A stretch of 51,832 bases of DNA from Stenotrophomonas terrae (GTDB lineage: Bacteria; Pseudomonadota; Gammaproteobacteria; Xanthomonadales; Xanthomonadaceae). Below the pieces are notes generated by a model. It was not told the origin of the DNA, ran no database searches, and saw only the letters and a list, made by a program, of their open reading frames with translations. The position numbers and the translations under genes were made by a program. This document shows, piece after piece, positions 37,409 to 48,485 of the stretch (position 1 is its first letter; every line of letters begins with the position of its first letter). The DNA lies in NCBI RefSeq assembly GCF_001431465.1, contig NZ_LDJJ01000055.1, positions 1 through 51,832 on the forward strand, in the 5' to 3' direction.

Positions 37409-37444
37409 GATCGGGGCGGGAAAGGTGCCAGCCAGGAATCATTT

Positions 37445-38146
37445 CTAGAACGTTGGGTCCGTGACCGGAAGCAAGCCCAAGTCGTTCATGTCCATTTCGA
37501 CTTCATTGGCTCTTTGGATGTGATCCTTGTTTGCCAGGTCAAATGCGTCGTCAACAGAAACCACGATGGAACCATCTGCTGCGGGCAGCACAGATGCGGC
37601 CAAAGGCAGCTGTTCTGCGCTCACCTTTTTGGGCACATATGCCATCCACCCCACGCACTTTCGATGCGGGAAAGTGGCGTATTTGGTTTTGTAGTATTGA
37701 AATTCCCCCTCTACCTTGTCGTATACATCGGCAAATGCAAACGAGGTCTCCCGTTCTCCTTCCAACACCGCAAGCATGATGTCGGCAACCATTTGAGTGG
37801 GATTGGCTTCAACCATGTCTGGGCGATAGACCGAAATGGTCATGTACCCCATTCCAGGCATGAAATCTATCTCGATCAAGCCTGGTTTGCGCTTTGTTCC
37901 GTTGTCATTGACCACCGCAGCAGTAAGTGATTCCGACCCCATAAGTTTGGCTCGCTCCTGCAGTCTGGGCAGGACGGCGGCCTCATCTCCAAACGGAATC
38001 AGACTCTGTTTGGGAGTGTTTTCACCGCAATACCATTCGTTGTTGCCGGGAATGCGCCGAAGTATTGATAACAGGTGGTGATAGGAGCTGCGAAAGTCGG
38101 TCGCTTTTCGCATGCCGATGTCGAAGCGGAGGATCGTAAAAATCAT
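37445..38146 (-). CDS. Possible Imm52-like immunity protein (orphan)
   Basis: The start at 38146 (MIFTILRFDIGMRKATDFRSS) gives 233 aa. There is no signal peptide or membrane span. The C-terminal segment VDDAFDLANKDHIQRANEVEMDMNDLGLLPVTDP and the overall layout remind me of the Imm52 immunity family, partners of Tox-REase-5 type effectors; this is from memory and only moderately sure. Hand count of 37501-37860 gives about 51% GC, against about 65% in the neighbouring LysR gene, which suggests recent transfer. No toxin gene lies nearby. It is the only gene between the two tRNA-Thr copies, and the ribosome binding site is weak. Confidence 0.5.
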   Translation of the reverse strand: MIFTILRFDIGMRKATDFRSSYHHLLSILRRIPGNNEWYCGENTPKQSLIPFGDEAAVLPRLQERAKLMGSESLTAAVVNDNGTKRKPGLIEIDFMPGMGYMTISVYRPDMVEANPTQMVADIMLAVLEGERETSFAFADVYDKVEGEFQYYKTKYATFPHRKCVGWMAYVPKKVSAEQLPLAASVLPAADGSIVVSVDDAFDLANKDHIQRANEVEMDMNDLGLLPVTDPTF

Positions 38147-38321
38147 GCTTGAACAACCTGCAGGATGTATGGGGTGTGGAAGCAAGCGAAGGCAACGTCC
38201 GGCTGCGGGCCATCCGCTTCTGGCCACCTTCGCATTCCGCCAATGCAAGTTCCCGGAGCGCGTTGGGCTGGAAGCGCTTGCCCCCAAGGCGCACCGGCAG
38301 GCATCGCCAGATGCCACAAAC

Positions 38322-38354
38322 AAAAAGGCCGACTATTACTAGTCGGCCTTTTTG
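38322..38354 (-). terminator. Terminator directly downstream of intact tRNA-Thr
   Basis: A 14-bp stem AAAAAGGCCGACTA - TTAC - TAGTCGGCCTTTTT lies six bases from the tRNA 3' end. T-tracts on both strands make it bidirectional. It must have come in with the element, because the original tRNA terminator is at 37343-37364. I see no intact gene in 38147-38321. Confidence 0.85.
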
Positions 38355-38360
38355 CAGAAC

Positions 38361-38436
38361 TGGTGCCGGAAATAGGAATCGAACCTACGACCTACGCATT
38401 ACGAATGCGCCGCTCTACCAACTGAGCTATTCCGGC
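38361..38436 (-). tRNA. tRNA-Thr (anticodon CGT)
   Basis: The 76-nt gene includes the encoded CCA. Acceptor stem GCCGGAA / TTCCGGC, D-arm GCTCAGTTGGTAGAGC, anticodon loop TTCGTAA (anticodon CGT, reads ACG), T-arm with GGTTCGATTCC, discriminator A. The 3' 40 bases are duplicated at 37369-37408. No gene is seen in 38437-38607. Confidence 0.96.
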
Positions 38437-38607
38437 GAAGGCGCGAATTGTAGGCAAAGCAGGCACCTCCGGTCAATGCGCCCTCCACATTTGACCGCCT
38501 CAAGCCTTCATAAGCTGCCTTTGGCGTTGCTGGCAGATGCGACTTGAACCAACAACCCAAGCCACGGGAGCGCGAGCGCGCCGGCTTGCGATCCCGCCAC
38601 CTAGGCC

Positions 38608-39501
38608 CTACCGCCCCACCCGCCGCGCCGCCGCCAGCCGATAGGCCTGCAACCGCGTATGCAGCATGGGGTCGCCGGCGAAGCCCATGCCTGCTGGCAG
38701 CAGCGCCGGGTCGAAGGCCAGCTTGCGCTGGCTTGCCTGGTGCGGGTGCAGCCGTTCCAGCCAGATATGGCCGAGCGCGAAGGATGGCGCGGCCGGGTCC
38801 CAGGCGCGGGTGATGTCGGCCGGGTCTTCGCCCTCAGGCACCGGGGTGAACAGCAGCACAAATACCACCTTGCGCTTGGAGAGCTCGCCGCGCATGCGCC
38901 TGTCCAGGTAGTCCGTCCCTTCCGGCGGGGTACGCGCCACATAAGGCCGGGTCGCACGCACGCTGAGCCGGCCGATGCGCGCATGCCCGTCCGGGGCGAT
39001 CAGTCGATAGGCGTGCAGCATGTGGTAATCCAAGGCGCTGAAACTGCTGCTGACAGCACCCGCACGCAATGCCTCGAAATGCGCCACGGCCGGACTGCTC
39101 GCCATCTGCGCGGCCAACAGCGCTGGCGAACGTTCGCGCTGGTTCACTGCATTCAAGAATGCAAGAAACGCTTCCGGGTTGCTTGCCGGGAAGCCTTCCA
39201 GCGAATGCCCTACCAACACCATCGCCGCCTTGTTGCCGATCCGCAGCGCCAAGCCACGCGGCTCCGCTGCGGGGCTGCGCTGATCGATATGCGGGTTGCC
39301 GCCGGAGCTTGAGAAACGCGCCAGTACACGCAGGTCCTCGCCACCGAATACCGCTGCCATGCAGAACCGCGATGCGGTGGAAGTCGCACGGAAGTGCCCT
39401 TCCACCAGCAGACCACGCGAATGGTTGACCCTGCCTCCACCGGCTATCTTTGCGCCGGTTTGCAGAGCGCCGACCAACGCCTGCGACAAGCCTGTCGCCA
39501 T
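38608..39501 (-). CDS. Catalase-like haem protein (Srp-type)
   Basis: The 297-aa protein is a minimal catalase fold. The distal His is kept in GGGRVNHSRGLLVEGHFRAT (H27), and the proximal haem ligand Tyr is in the C-terminal RLQAY (R283, Y287; catalase RxxxY). PRGLALRIGNKAAMVLVGH aligns with the haem-contact segment, with His where catalases have Asn (VGNN). Such small proteins act as peroxidases or weak catalases. There is no signal peptide. It is the last gene of a likely operon after the aldehyde dehydrogenase (63-bp gap), where it could remove peroxide made by the GMC oxidase. Confidence 0.83.
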   Translation of the reverse strand: MATGLSQALVGALQTGAKIAGGGRVNHSRGLLVEGHFRATSTASRFCMAAVFGGEDLRVLARFSSSGGNPHIDQRSPAAEPRGLALRIGNKAAMVLVGHSLEGFPASNPEAFLAFLNAVNQRERSPALLAAQMASSPAVAHFEALRAGAVSSSFSALDYHMLHAYRLIAPDGHARIGRLSVRATRPYVARTPPEGTDYLDRRMRGELSKRKVVFVLLFTPVPEGEDPADITRAWDPAAPSFALGHIWLERLHPHQASQRKLAFDPALLPAGMGFAGDPMLHTRLQAYRLAAARRVGR

Positions 39502-39564
39502 TGCCGTGTCCTCCTGCCATAACGCCGTGGCAGCAAACAGCAGCGCGCGGACGTGGGGTGCATA

Positions 39565-41046
39565 TCAGTGCTCGCCCAATCCCGGTCGCAGCGCAATGTG
39601 TTTGTATTCCAGGAAATCTTCAAGCGCGGCCAAGCCATTGAGTCGTCCCAAGCCGGACTGCTTGAAGCCGCCCTCCTCGGTGCCGTCGAATACCCGCGCC
39701 CAGTCATTGATCCAGACCGAACCGGCATCGAGCGCCTCGGCCACACGCAAGGCGCGATCAACGTCCCGCGTCCACACGCTGGCGGCCAGGCCGTACTCGT
39801 TGTCGTTGGCTAGGCGGACCACCTGCGCCTCATCAGTGAAGCGCTGCAGGGTCAGCACCGGGCCGAAGGTTTCCTGCTGGATGATGTCCAGCGCATTGTC
39901 GAAGACCTCCAGCAAGGCCGGGCGGAAGAACGCGCCCTTGCGCAGCGGCCCGCTGGTGATGGGGCCACCGCGCTCCACCACCACCGCGCCAGCACTGATC
40001 GCAGCCTCCACCACCGCATCCACCCGCGCCACGTTTGCACGATCAATCAAAGGACCCATATCACTGCTCGGGTCCGCTGCCGGCCCCACCTTGACCGCGT
40101 GCAGCCGCGCGCCCATGCCGTCGCGTACTGCGTCGTAGATGGAGTCATGCACCAGCAGGCGCGAGCCGGTCATGCAGAACTGCCCACTGAATACAGTCAA
40201 CGCTTTCTCGATCACCGGCAGTGCCTGCTGCAGGTCTGCGTCCTCAAACAGGATCATCGGCGTCTTGCCGCCCAGTTCCATGCCAAAGCGTTTGAGGTGT
40301 TTTGCACCGGTACTGCTGATGGCGCGCCCGGTGCGCGTGGAGCCGGTGAAGCTCACCACCGGCACATCCGGCGTATCCACCAGATAGCTGGAACCCTCCG
40401 GTCCGCTCTCGAAGAACAGATTTATCACCCCGCGCGGCAAGGAAGGGGCTTCGCCCATGATCCGGGCCATCATGCTGGCGGTCTGCGCCACCTGCGCAGG
40501 CAGTTTGATCACCGTGGTACAGCCGGCAGCCAATGCCGGCGCCAGCGAACGGATGGTAAGCACCACCGGCGAGTTCCATGGCGCAATCACCGCCGCCACG
40601 CCCATCGGTTGGCGCAATATCATCGACATACGGCCTGGTTTTGGCCGCAATGCACGGCCCGCTTCCAGCAACGCCGTTGCCGCCGAATAGCGCAGCTTGC
40701 TGGGCACCATGTCCAGCTCGAACGCGGCCTCTGCTGCCACCTTGCCGTTCTCCAACGACAGGATTTCCAGCAGGCTATCGCGGTTGCGCTCAAATGCCTG
40801 CGCCATCTGCTCCAACACCCGCGCGCGCAGTTCGTGATCGTGCGCCCACAGGGTCTGCTGGAAGGCCTGCGAGGCAGCCGATACGGCGGCCATCGCTGCG
40901 GCGCGGCCATTGTCCGGATAGCTGCCAATCACCTCGTAGGTAGCCGGATTTATCGAATCCTTGAGTACGCCATCAAAGCGCGGAATGCCGTTGATCCAGT
41001 TGGCGGCACGACGCGCTTGAATAGGTGACTTTGTTGCACCACTCAT
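39565..41046 (-). CDS. NAD(P)-dependent aldehyde dehydrogenase
   Basis: The start at 41046 (MSGATKSPIQARRAANWING) is set by AAGGAGG six bases upstream; 493 aa. It has the ALDH motifs: PWNSPVVLTIRSLAPALAAGCTTVIKLPAQ (cofactor), GSTRTGRAI, the general base Glu in MELGGKTPMI (about 255) and the nucleophile Cys in FSGQFCMTGSR (about 289), with a late ETFGPVLTL. It oxidises an aldehyde to an acid in the cytoplasm. It lies 20 bp after the small membrane protein gene, and would act on the product of the GMC enzyme encoded upstream. Confidence 0.92.
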   Translation of the reverse strand: MSGATKSPIQARRAANWINGIPRFDGVLKDSINPATYEVIGSYPDNGRAAAMAAVSAASQAFQQTLWAHDHELRARVLEQMAQAFERNRDSLLEILSLENGKVAAEAAFELDMVPSKLRYSAATALLEAGRALRPKPGRMSMILRQPMGVAAVIAPWNSPVVLTIRSLAPALAAGCTTVIKLPAQVAQTASMMARIMGEAPSLPRGVINLFFESGPEGSSYLVDTPDVPVVSFTGSTRTGRAISSTGAKHLKRFGMELGGKTPMILFEDADLQQALPVIEKALTVFSGQFCMTGSRLLVHDSIYDAVRDGMGARLHAVKVGPAADPSSDMGPLIDRANVARVDAVVEAAISAGAVVVERGGPITSGPLRKGAFFRPALLEVFDNALDIIQQETFGPVLTLQRFTDEAQVVRLANDNEYGLAASVWTRDVDRALRVAEALDAGSVWINDWARVFDGTEEGGFKQSGLGRLNGLAALEDFLEYKHIALRPGLGEH

Positions 41047-41066
41047 GGAACCTCCTTGATCATTGC

Positions 41067-41336
41067 TTACTGATGCGGCAAGCGCGAGCGGCGGTAGTGC
41101 AGCCAATGACGCATTATTTTGGCCACCAGGGCCTCAACCAGCGGCGCGCTGATATTGACCACGATCGGCACCACGATCAGGGTTGTTCCCAATGCGCGCA
41201 GCGGCAGCGGCCAGTGCCTGAAATCGATGGCAGAAGCGCGCAACAGCATCAGCACCAGCAGCACCGTCGGGTACACCGCCAGCCACACCATCGCCGTACG
41301 CCGCAGGCGGGCATACAGCAGCTCATGCTTCTTCAC
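41067..41336 (-). CDS. Small two-span membrane protein
   Basis: The likely start is GTG at 41336, overlapping the GMC stop by four bases (GTGA); this gives 89 aa (MKKHELLYARLRRTAMVWLA..). Two hydrophobic stretches, AMVWLAVYPTVLLVLMLL and ALGTTLIVVPIVVNISAPLVEAL, indicate membrane insertion. I do not recognise it with certainty; small proteins with the YPTVLLV / IVVP..V pattern are often listed as DUF2798-like. Translational coupling between a GMC oxidase and ALDH suggests a role in the same pathway, for example anchoring or substrate entry (inference). Confidence 0.65.
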   Translation of the reverse strand: MKKHELLYARLRRTAMVWLAVYPTVLLVLMLLRASAIDFRHWPLPLRALGTTLIVVPIVVNISAPLVEALVAKIMRHWLHYRRSRLPHQ

Positions 41337-42925
41337 CTGTCCGCATCCCGCATCCACTGACTGATGCGCTCGGCCAACATGATCACGGTGGGATTGGTTG
41401 CCACGCAGGGCACGTCCGGGAACAGCGACGCATCAGCCACACGCAGGTGATCAATGCCGCGCACGCGCCCCTGGTAGTCGGCAACGGCGTGCACATCATC
41501 GGCGCCACCCATCGGTGCCGTCGAGGTCGGGTGGTGGTAGATATCCAGCGCCGATGGCAGTGCCGCTTCCAGTGCGTCATAGCCGGTGGACAAGGCACCC
41601 GGCACCATCTCTTCGGCGATCAGCCCAGCCAACGGTCCGGTGCGGGCAATACGGCGGATCAACTCGATGCCCTCCACCATCAACTGCCGGTCCTGCGCTT
41701 CGCTCAATAGATTGAGTTCGATCAGCGGCGCGGCGTCTGGCTCGCGTGAGCGCAGCTTCACCGTTCCCAGCGAGCGCGGCCGTGTCAGCGCCAAGGCCAG
41801 CATGAAGATGGCACCGGTAGGCGAAGTTTCCGGGTCACCGTAGTGCACAGCCGACACATGGAAGTCGCCCACGTTTGCGGCCGCCTTCGACGATTGCGTC
41901 CACAGGATCGCGCCGACCGGCGGCACCGGCAGGCCGAGCCGGTCCGGGCGTGCGGCCCAGGTGGTGTAGAAGAATGGATGCTCCTGCAGGCGCGTGCCAA
42001 CCGGCAGGTCGGCCACGACATTTATTCCAAGCGCCTGCACTTCTGCTGCCGGGCCTATGCCCGAGCGCAGCAGGATGGCGGGCGTGCCATAGGCACCGGC
42101 GCACAGCACGATGTTGTTGCCCTCGATGCGCTGTCCGTCAGCCAGTACCACCGCCACCGCAGTGCCGGCCTCGAATGCAACCCGGTCAACCAAGGTCTCG
42201 CTGCGTATCGTCAGATTGGGGCGCTGCCGCACATCCAGGGACAGATAGGTCATGCCGGTATTCAGGCGCTGCCCCATTCGATTGTTCATCGGGTATGGGC
42301 CCACCCCGAACGGCTTGTCGCTGTTGAAATCGCTGACGTTTGCGAAGCCAGCCTGCATCGCTGAAGCAACGAAGGCACGCTGCATGTCGGACACTTCATC
42401 GTCCTGCAGGTAGTGGATCGGCCACGGTCCGCTACGCCCATGGAAAGCATCGTCACCGTGTACGGTGCGCTCGCTGCGCTGGAAAAACGGCAATACATCT
42501 TGTGCCGTCCAGTGTTCCAGGCCGGCTGCGGTCCAGCGCTCGAAGTCGCCCGCCGGTGCGCGCATCGCTACGCCGGCATTGACCGCGGAACAGCCACCCA
42601 ATACCTTGCCGCGCGGCACCGGAATCGTCGTGCCGTAACGGGTGGGTTCGGAGATATAGCCCCAGTCGTGTGCCGCATCACCGCCGATGATGTGCTGCAG
42701 GCGTACCGCATCCGGGTAGGCATCCGGCAAGTAAGTCTGCCCCGCCTCGATCAACAGCACGCGCCGGAATGGCTCCTCGCTGAGCCGGCTCGCCATCACC
42801 GCGCCAGCCGAACCACCACCGACGATCACCACGTCGTACGCCGGCACTTCGACTCCCGGCTGTACACGCGCACTGTCACTCTGCACGCGCGTGCCTGTAC
42901 CCGCGTATTTTTGCTGGGTAGCCAT
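41333..42925 (-). CDS. GMC-family FAD oxidoreductase without signal peptide (module 2)
   Basis: The start at 42925 (MATQQKYAGTGTRV), preceded by AGGAGC, gives 530 aa. It is closely similar to the module 1 enzyme along the whole length: VVIVGGGSAGAVMASRLSEE, VLLIEAG, PRGKVLGGCSAVNAGVAMRAP, LCAGAYGTPAILLRSGIGP, catalytic His in IYHHPTSTAPMGG and Asn in VATNPTVIMLAERISQW. It lacks the Tat-type N-terminus, so it is probably cytoplasmic. It is the first gene of a unit with the small membrane protein, ALDH and catalase-like genes. Substrate unknown; alcohol oxidation inferred. Confidence 0.9.
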   Translation of the reverse strand: MATQQKYAGTGTRVQSDSARVQPGVEVPAYDVVIVGGGSAGAVMASRLSEEPFRRVLLIEAGQTYLPDAYPDAVRLQHIIGGDAAHDWGYISEPTRYGTTIPVPRGKVLGGCSAVNAGVAMRAPAGDFERWTAAGLEHWTAQDVLPFFQRSERTVHGDDAFHGRSGPWPIHYLQDDEVSDMQRAFVASAMQAGFANVSDFNSDKPFGVGPYPMNNRMGQRLNTGMTYLSLDVRQRPNLTIRSETLVDRVAFEAGTAVAVVLADGQRIEGNNIVLCAGAYGTPAILLRSGIGPAAEVQALGINVVADLPVGTRLQEHPFFYTTWAARPDRLGLPVPPVGAILWTQSSKAAANVGDFHVSAVHYGDPETSPTGAIFMLALALTRPRSLGTVKLRSREPDAAPLIELNLLSEAQDRQLMVEGIELIRRIARTGPLAGLIAEEMVPGALSTGYDALEAALPSALDIYHHPTSTAPMGGADDVHAVADYQGRVRGIDHLRVADASLFPDVPCVATNPTVIMLAERISQWMRDADR

Positions 42926-42996
42926 GTCGAGCCGCTCCTGTAGCAGAACTTCCAAACACCTTGCCGCCGCCACCAATCACGTCAGCACAACGGCGC

Positions 42997-43059
42997 CATG
43001 ACAGTCATCGTCGGCTTCTGCTGGCGGCGATGGAATCCACGCAAGCTTCATGACAGTCA
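42997..43059. promoter_or_regulatory. Candidate LysR operator, module 2 (paired 11-bp direct repeats)
   Basis: CATGACAGTCA occurs at 42997-43007 and again at 43049-43059, exactly 52 bp apart (about five helical turns). The first lies in a perfect palindrome ATGAC-A-GTCAT (42998-43008). Both are in the spacer between the divergent GMC and LysR genes, the second just before the LysR start. Confidence 0.5.
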
Positions 43060-43066
43060 GGAAAAA

Positions 43067-43996
43067 ATGTCGTCAGTCCTCTCGTCACTCGAATCTTTGA
43101 ACGGCCTGATCGCTTTTGCGGCCGCCGTACAGGCTGGCAGCTTCTCTGCTGCTGGTCGGCAACTGGGGCTGTCCGCATCGGCGGTAGGCAAAGCGGTTGA
43201 ACGCCTGGAGTTGCGCCTGAGTACACGGCTGCTCAATCGCACAACCCGCTCCTTGGCACTCACCAGCGAAGGCGAAGTGCTTTACCACTATGCCGACAAG
43301 GTGCTGAAGGATCTGCACGAAGCAGAGCGCGAACTGAGCATGCGCCAGCACAACCCCCGTGGGAGACTGAGGGTCAGTGCAGCACCGACACTTGCACGCA
43401 GGGCGCTGCTGCCATTGCTGCACGATTTCCATGCACGCTATCCCGAAGTGATCGTCAACATCAGCCTCGATGCGGCACACCTTGATATCGTCGAAGAAGG
43501 GTTCGATCTGGCCTTATGGACAGGTGAACTGGAAGACTCCAGCCTGCAGGCCAGGCTGCTGGGGTCGTATGCCTTGATCACCTGCGCCGCACCGACTTAC
43601 TTCGCTGAGCACGGCATACCCGCCTCGCCTGACGAACTGGCTGACCACCACTGCCTGCACTATCGCCACCCGGACAACGAACGATTGGAACCGTGGCGCT
43701 ACAAGGACAAGCTGATCCACAAACCAGCCTGCGCCAACAAAGCCCTGAATGATGCCGAAGCGCTCGTCAGTGCGGCGTTGGCCGGACTGGGCATCGTCCA
43801 GGTACCGGACTATATGGTACGCAACGAGCTTGCCGATGGCCGCCTTCTGGAGATATTGAAAGAGCATGCAACGGCCACCCGCGACGTCTTTCTGGTGTGG
43901 CCGCCACAGTCCGCGCAGATACCAAGGGTGCGCGTCTTCATTGATTTCCTCGTTGCCCAGCTGGGGCCCCAACTGAGCCAGGGGACTCCGTCATGA
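43067..43996 (+). CDS. LysR-family transcriptional regulator (module 2)
   Basis: The start at 43067 (MSSVLSSLESLNGLIAF) gives 309 aa. The helix-turn-helix GSFSAAGRQLGLSASAVGKAVERLE and the segment LSTRLLNRTTRSLALTSEGE closely match the module 1 regulator. The effector domain follows (GRLRVSAAPTLARRALLPLLHDFHARYPEV). It is divergent from the second GMC operon and probably regulates it; CATGACAGTCA repeats in the spacer may be its sites. Confidence 0.9.
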   Translation: MSSVLSSLESLNGLIAFAAAVQAGSFSAAGRQLGLSASAVGKAVERLELRLSTRLLNRTTRSLALTSEGEVLYHYADKVLKDLHEAERELSMRQHNPRGRLRVSAAPTLARRALLPLLHDFHARYPEVIVNISLDAAHLDIVEEGFDLALWTGELEDSSLQARLLGSYALITCAAPTYFAEHGIPASPDELADHHCLHYRHPDNERLEPWRYKDKLIHKPACANKALNDAEALVSAALAGLGIVQVPDYMVRNELADGRLLEILKEHATATRDVFLVWPPQSAQIPRVRVFIDFLVAQLGPQLSQGTPS

Positions 43997-44003
43997 ATCA
44001 ATA

Positions 44004-44026
44004 AAGCCGGCCTTGTGGGCCGGCTT
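44004..44026. terminator. Hairpin between convergent lysR and ispH
   Basis: The stem AAGCCGGCC / GGCCGGCTT with a 5-nt loop lies between the two convergent stop codons. It could act on both strands, though the T-tracts are short. Confidence 0.6.
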
Positions 44027-44053
44027 CAGAAGTTTGTCATTGCGCGCTGAGGC

Positions 44054-45004
44054 TCAGTCGACAAGGCGCAGACGCAGTTCCTTGGGCAGCGCGAACACCA
44101 TCGACTCCGGCTCACCGCCGGTTTCGTGCACATCACCGGCGCCCAGTTCACGCAGACGCGCAATAACGCCATCCACCAGCACCTGCGGCGCCGAGGCACC
44201 CGCGGTCAGGCCGATGTGCTTCTTGCCGACCACCCACTGCGGGTCGATCTCGTGCGCGCCATCAATCAGATACGACTCCACGCCCTCACGCCGCGCAAGC
44301 TCGCTGAGCCGGTTGGAGTTGGAGCTGTTTGGCGAGCCCACCACCAGCACCAGATCGCACTGCGTGGCCAGGTCACGCACCGCATCCTGGCGGTTCTGCG
44401 TGGCGTAGCAGATGTCGTCGTTCTTCGGCCCCTGGATCTTGGGGAAGTGCAGGCGCAGCGCTTCGATCACCGCGCGCGTGTCATCCACCGACAAGGTGGT
44501 CTGGGTGGTGTAGGCGAAGTTTTCCGGCTGCGATACCTGCAGCGCCGCCACGTCTTCCACGCTCTCCACCAGGTAGATATGGCCTTTGCCCTTCTCCCGG
44601 TTCCACTGGCCCATGGTGCCTTCCACTTCCGGGTGACCTTCGTGGCCGATCAACACCACATCGCGGCCAGCACGGCAGTGGCGTGCCACTTCCAGATGGA
44701 CCTTGGTCACCAGCGGGCAGGTGGCATCGAATACCTTCAGACCACGGCGATCCGCTTCCAGGCGCACGGCCTGCGAAACGCCATGTGCGCTGAAGATGAC
44801 GGTATTCCCGTCCGGCACTTCGTCGAGTTCTTCAACGAAGATCGCGCCGCGTGCCTTCAGGTCGTCAACCACGAAGCGGTTGTGCACCACTTCATGGCGC
44901 ACGTAGATCGGCGCGCCCAGGGTTTCGATGGCGCGTTTGACGATCTCGATGGCACGGTCGACACCGGCACAGAAACCACGGGGATTGGCGAGCAGTACAT
45001 CCAT
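44054..45004 (-). CDS. ispH: 4-hydroxy-3-methylbut-2-enyl diphosphate reductase
   Basis: The start at 45004 ([22 protein letters not shown]) gives 316 aa. Three Cys ligands of the Fe-S cluster are in GFCAGV (C12), DATCPLV (about 96) and [10 protein letters not shown]. IspH makes IPP and DMAPP in the last step of the MEP isoprenoid pathway. It is the last gene of the murJ-ribF-ileS-lspA-ispH run on the minus strand, 52 bp after lspA. Confidence 0.97.
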   Translation of the reverse strand: MDVLLANPRGFCAGVDRAIEIVKRAIETLGAPIYVRHEVVHNRFVVDDLKARGAIFVEELDEVPDGNTVIFSAHGVSQAVRLEADRRGLKVFDATCPLVTKVHLEVARHCRAGRDVVLIGHEGHPEVEGTMGQWNREKGKGHIYLVESVEDVAALQVSQPENFAYTTQTTLSVDDTRAVIEALRLHFPKIQGPKNDDICYATQNRQDAVRDLATQCDLVLVVGSPNSSNSNRLSELARREGVESYLIDGAHEIDPQWVVGKKHIGLTAGASAPQVLVDGVIARLRELGAGDVHETGGEPESMVFALPKELRLRLVD

Positions 45005-45056
45005 CTTCAACGACTCCGACCGCTGACGGTCGCAAATGCGGGAACAGGTGCCGGCA

Positions 45057-45563
45057 TCATCCGGCTTTCTTCTCGGCCTTGCCATCGAGCAGGCCCATCA
45101 GGGCGATACCGATGGCGCCGACCACGATCGCCGAATCGGCGATGTTGAACGACGGCCAGTAGTGATCACCGACATACCACTGGATGAAGTCGACAACATG
45201 ACCGTGGATCTGGCGATCAATGACGTTGCCGATGGCACCGCCAATCACCAGTGCGTACGGCAGCGCACTGCGCCAGTTGGCACGCGGCGTGCGCGACAGC
45301 CAGAACGCCATCAGGCCACTGATTGCCAGCGCCAGCAAGGTGAAGAACCACAGCTGCCAGCCGCCGGCATCGCTGAGGAAGCTGAATGCCGCACCCGTGT
45401 TATAGGTGCGGTACCAGTTCCAGAAACCCTCGATCACGGGCACCGGGGTGAATTCAGGCAGGCTGGACAGCACCCAGGCCTTGCTCCACTGGTCCAAGCC
45501 GATCACGGCCACGGATACCAGCAGGTAGATCAACGCATTGGGTTTAACTGTTTTGGACTGCAT
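45057..45563 (-). CDS. lspA: Lipoprotein signal peptidase II
   Basis: The 168-aa inner-membrane aspartic protease has four spans. Catalytic Asp residues are in [20 protein letters not shown] and [15 protein letters not shown]. It cleaves prolipoprotein signal peptides after lipid modification of the Cys. It follows ileS by 90 bp, as in many gammaproteobacteria. Confidence 0.96.
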   Translation of the reverse strand: MQSKTVKPNALIYLLVSVAVIGLDQWSKAWVLSSLPEFTPVPVIEGFWNWYRTYNTGAAFSFLSDAGGWQLWFFTLLALAISGLMAFWLSRTPRANWRSALPYALVIGGAIGNVIDRQIHGHVVDFIQWYVGDHYWPSFNIADSAIVVGAIGIALMGLLDGKAEKKAG

Positions 45564-45653
45564 GCAAACACCCGTAAAGATTGATCATCGAAGGAGCAGG
45601 AACGAAGCGGTTGCCCCACTCGTTCCTGATGTCTCCCCACTTGTTGCTGGCCC

Positions 45654-48481
<2,828 letters not shown>

Positions 48482-48485
<4 letters not shown>

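Noticed and set aside
38147..38323. N-terminal extension of the immunity-like gene, or a remnant of an upstream gene
   Set aside because: The extension contains no ribosome binding site and starts within the terminator. A start at 38146 gives a compact protein, and no family is recognisable in any frame of the leader.
38525..38560. tRNA-like sequence (GACTTGAACCAAC) downstream of tRNA-Thr
   Set aside because: No acceptor stem or T-arm pairing could be built around it.
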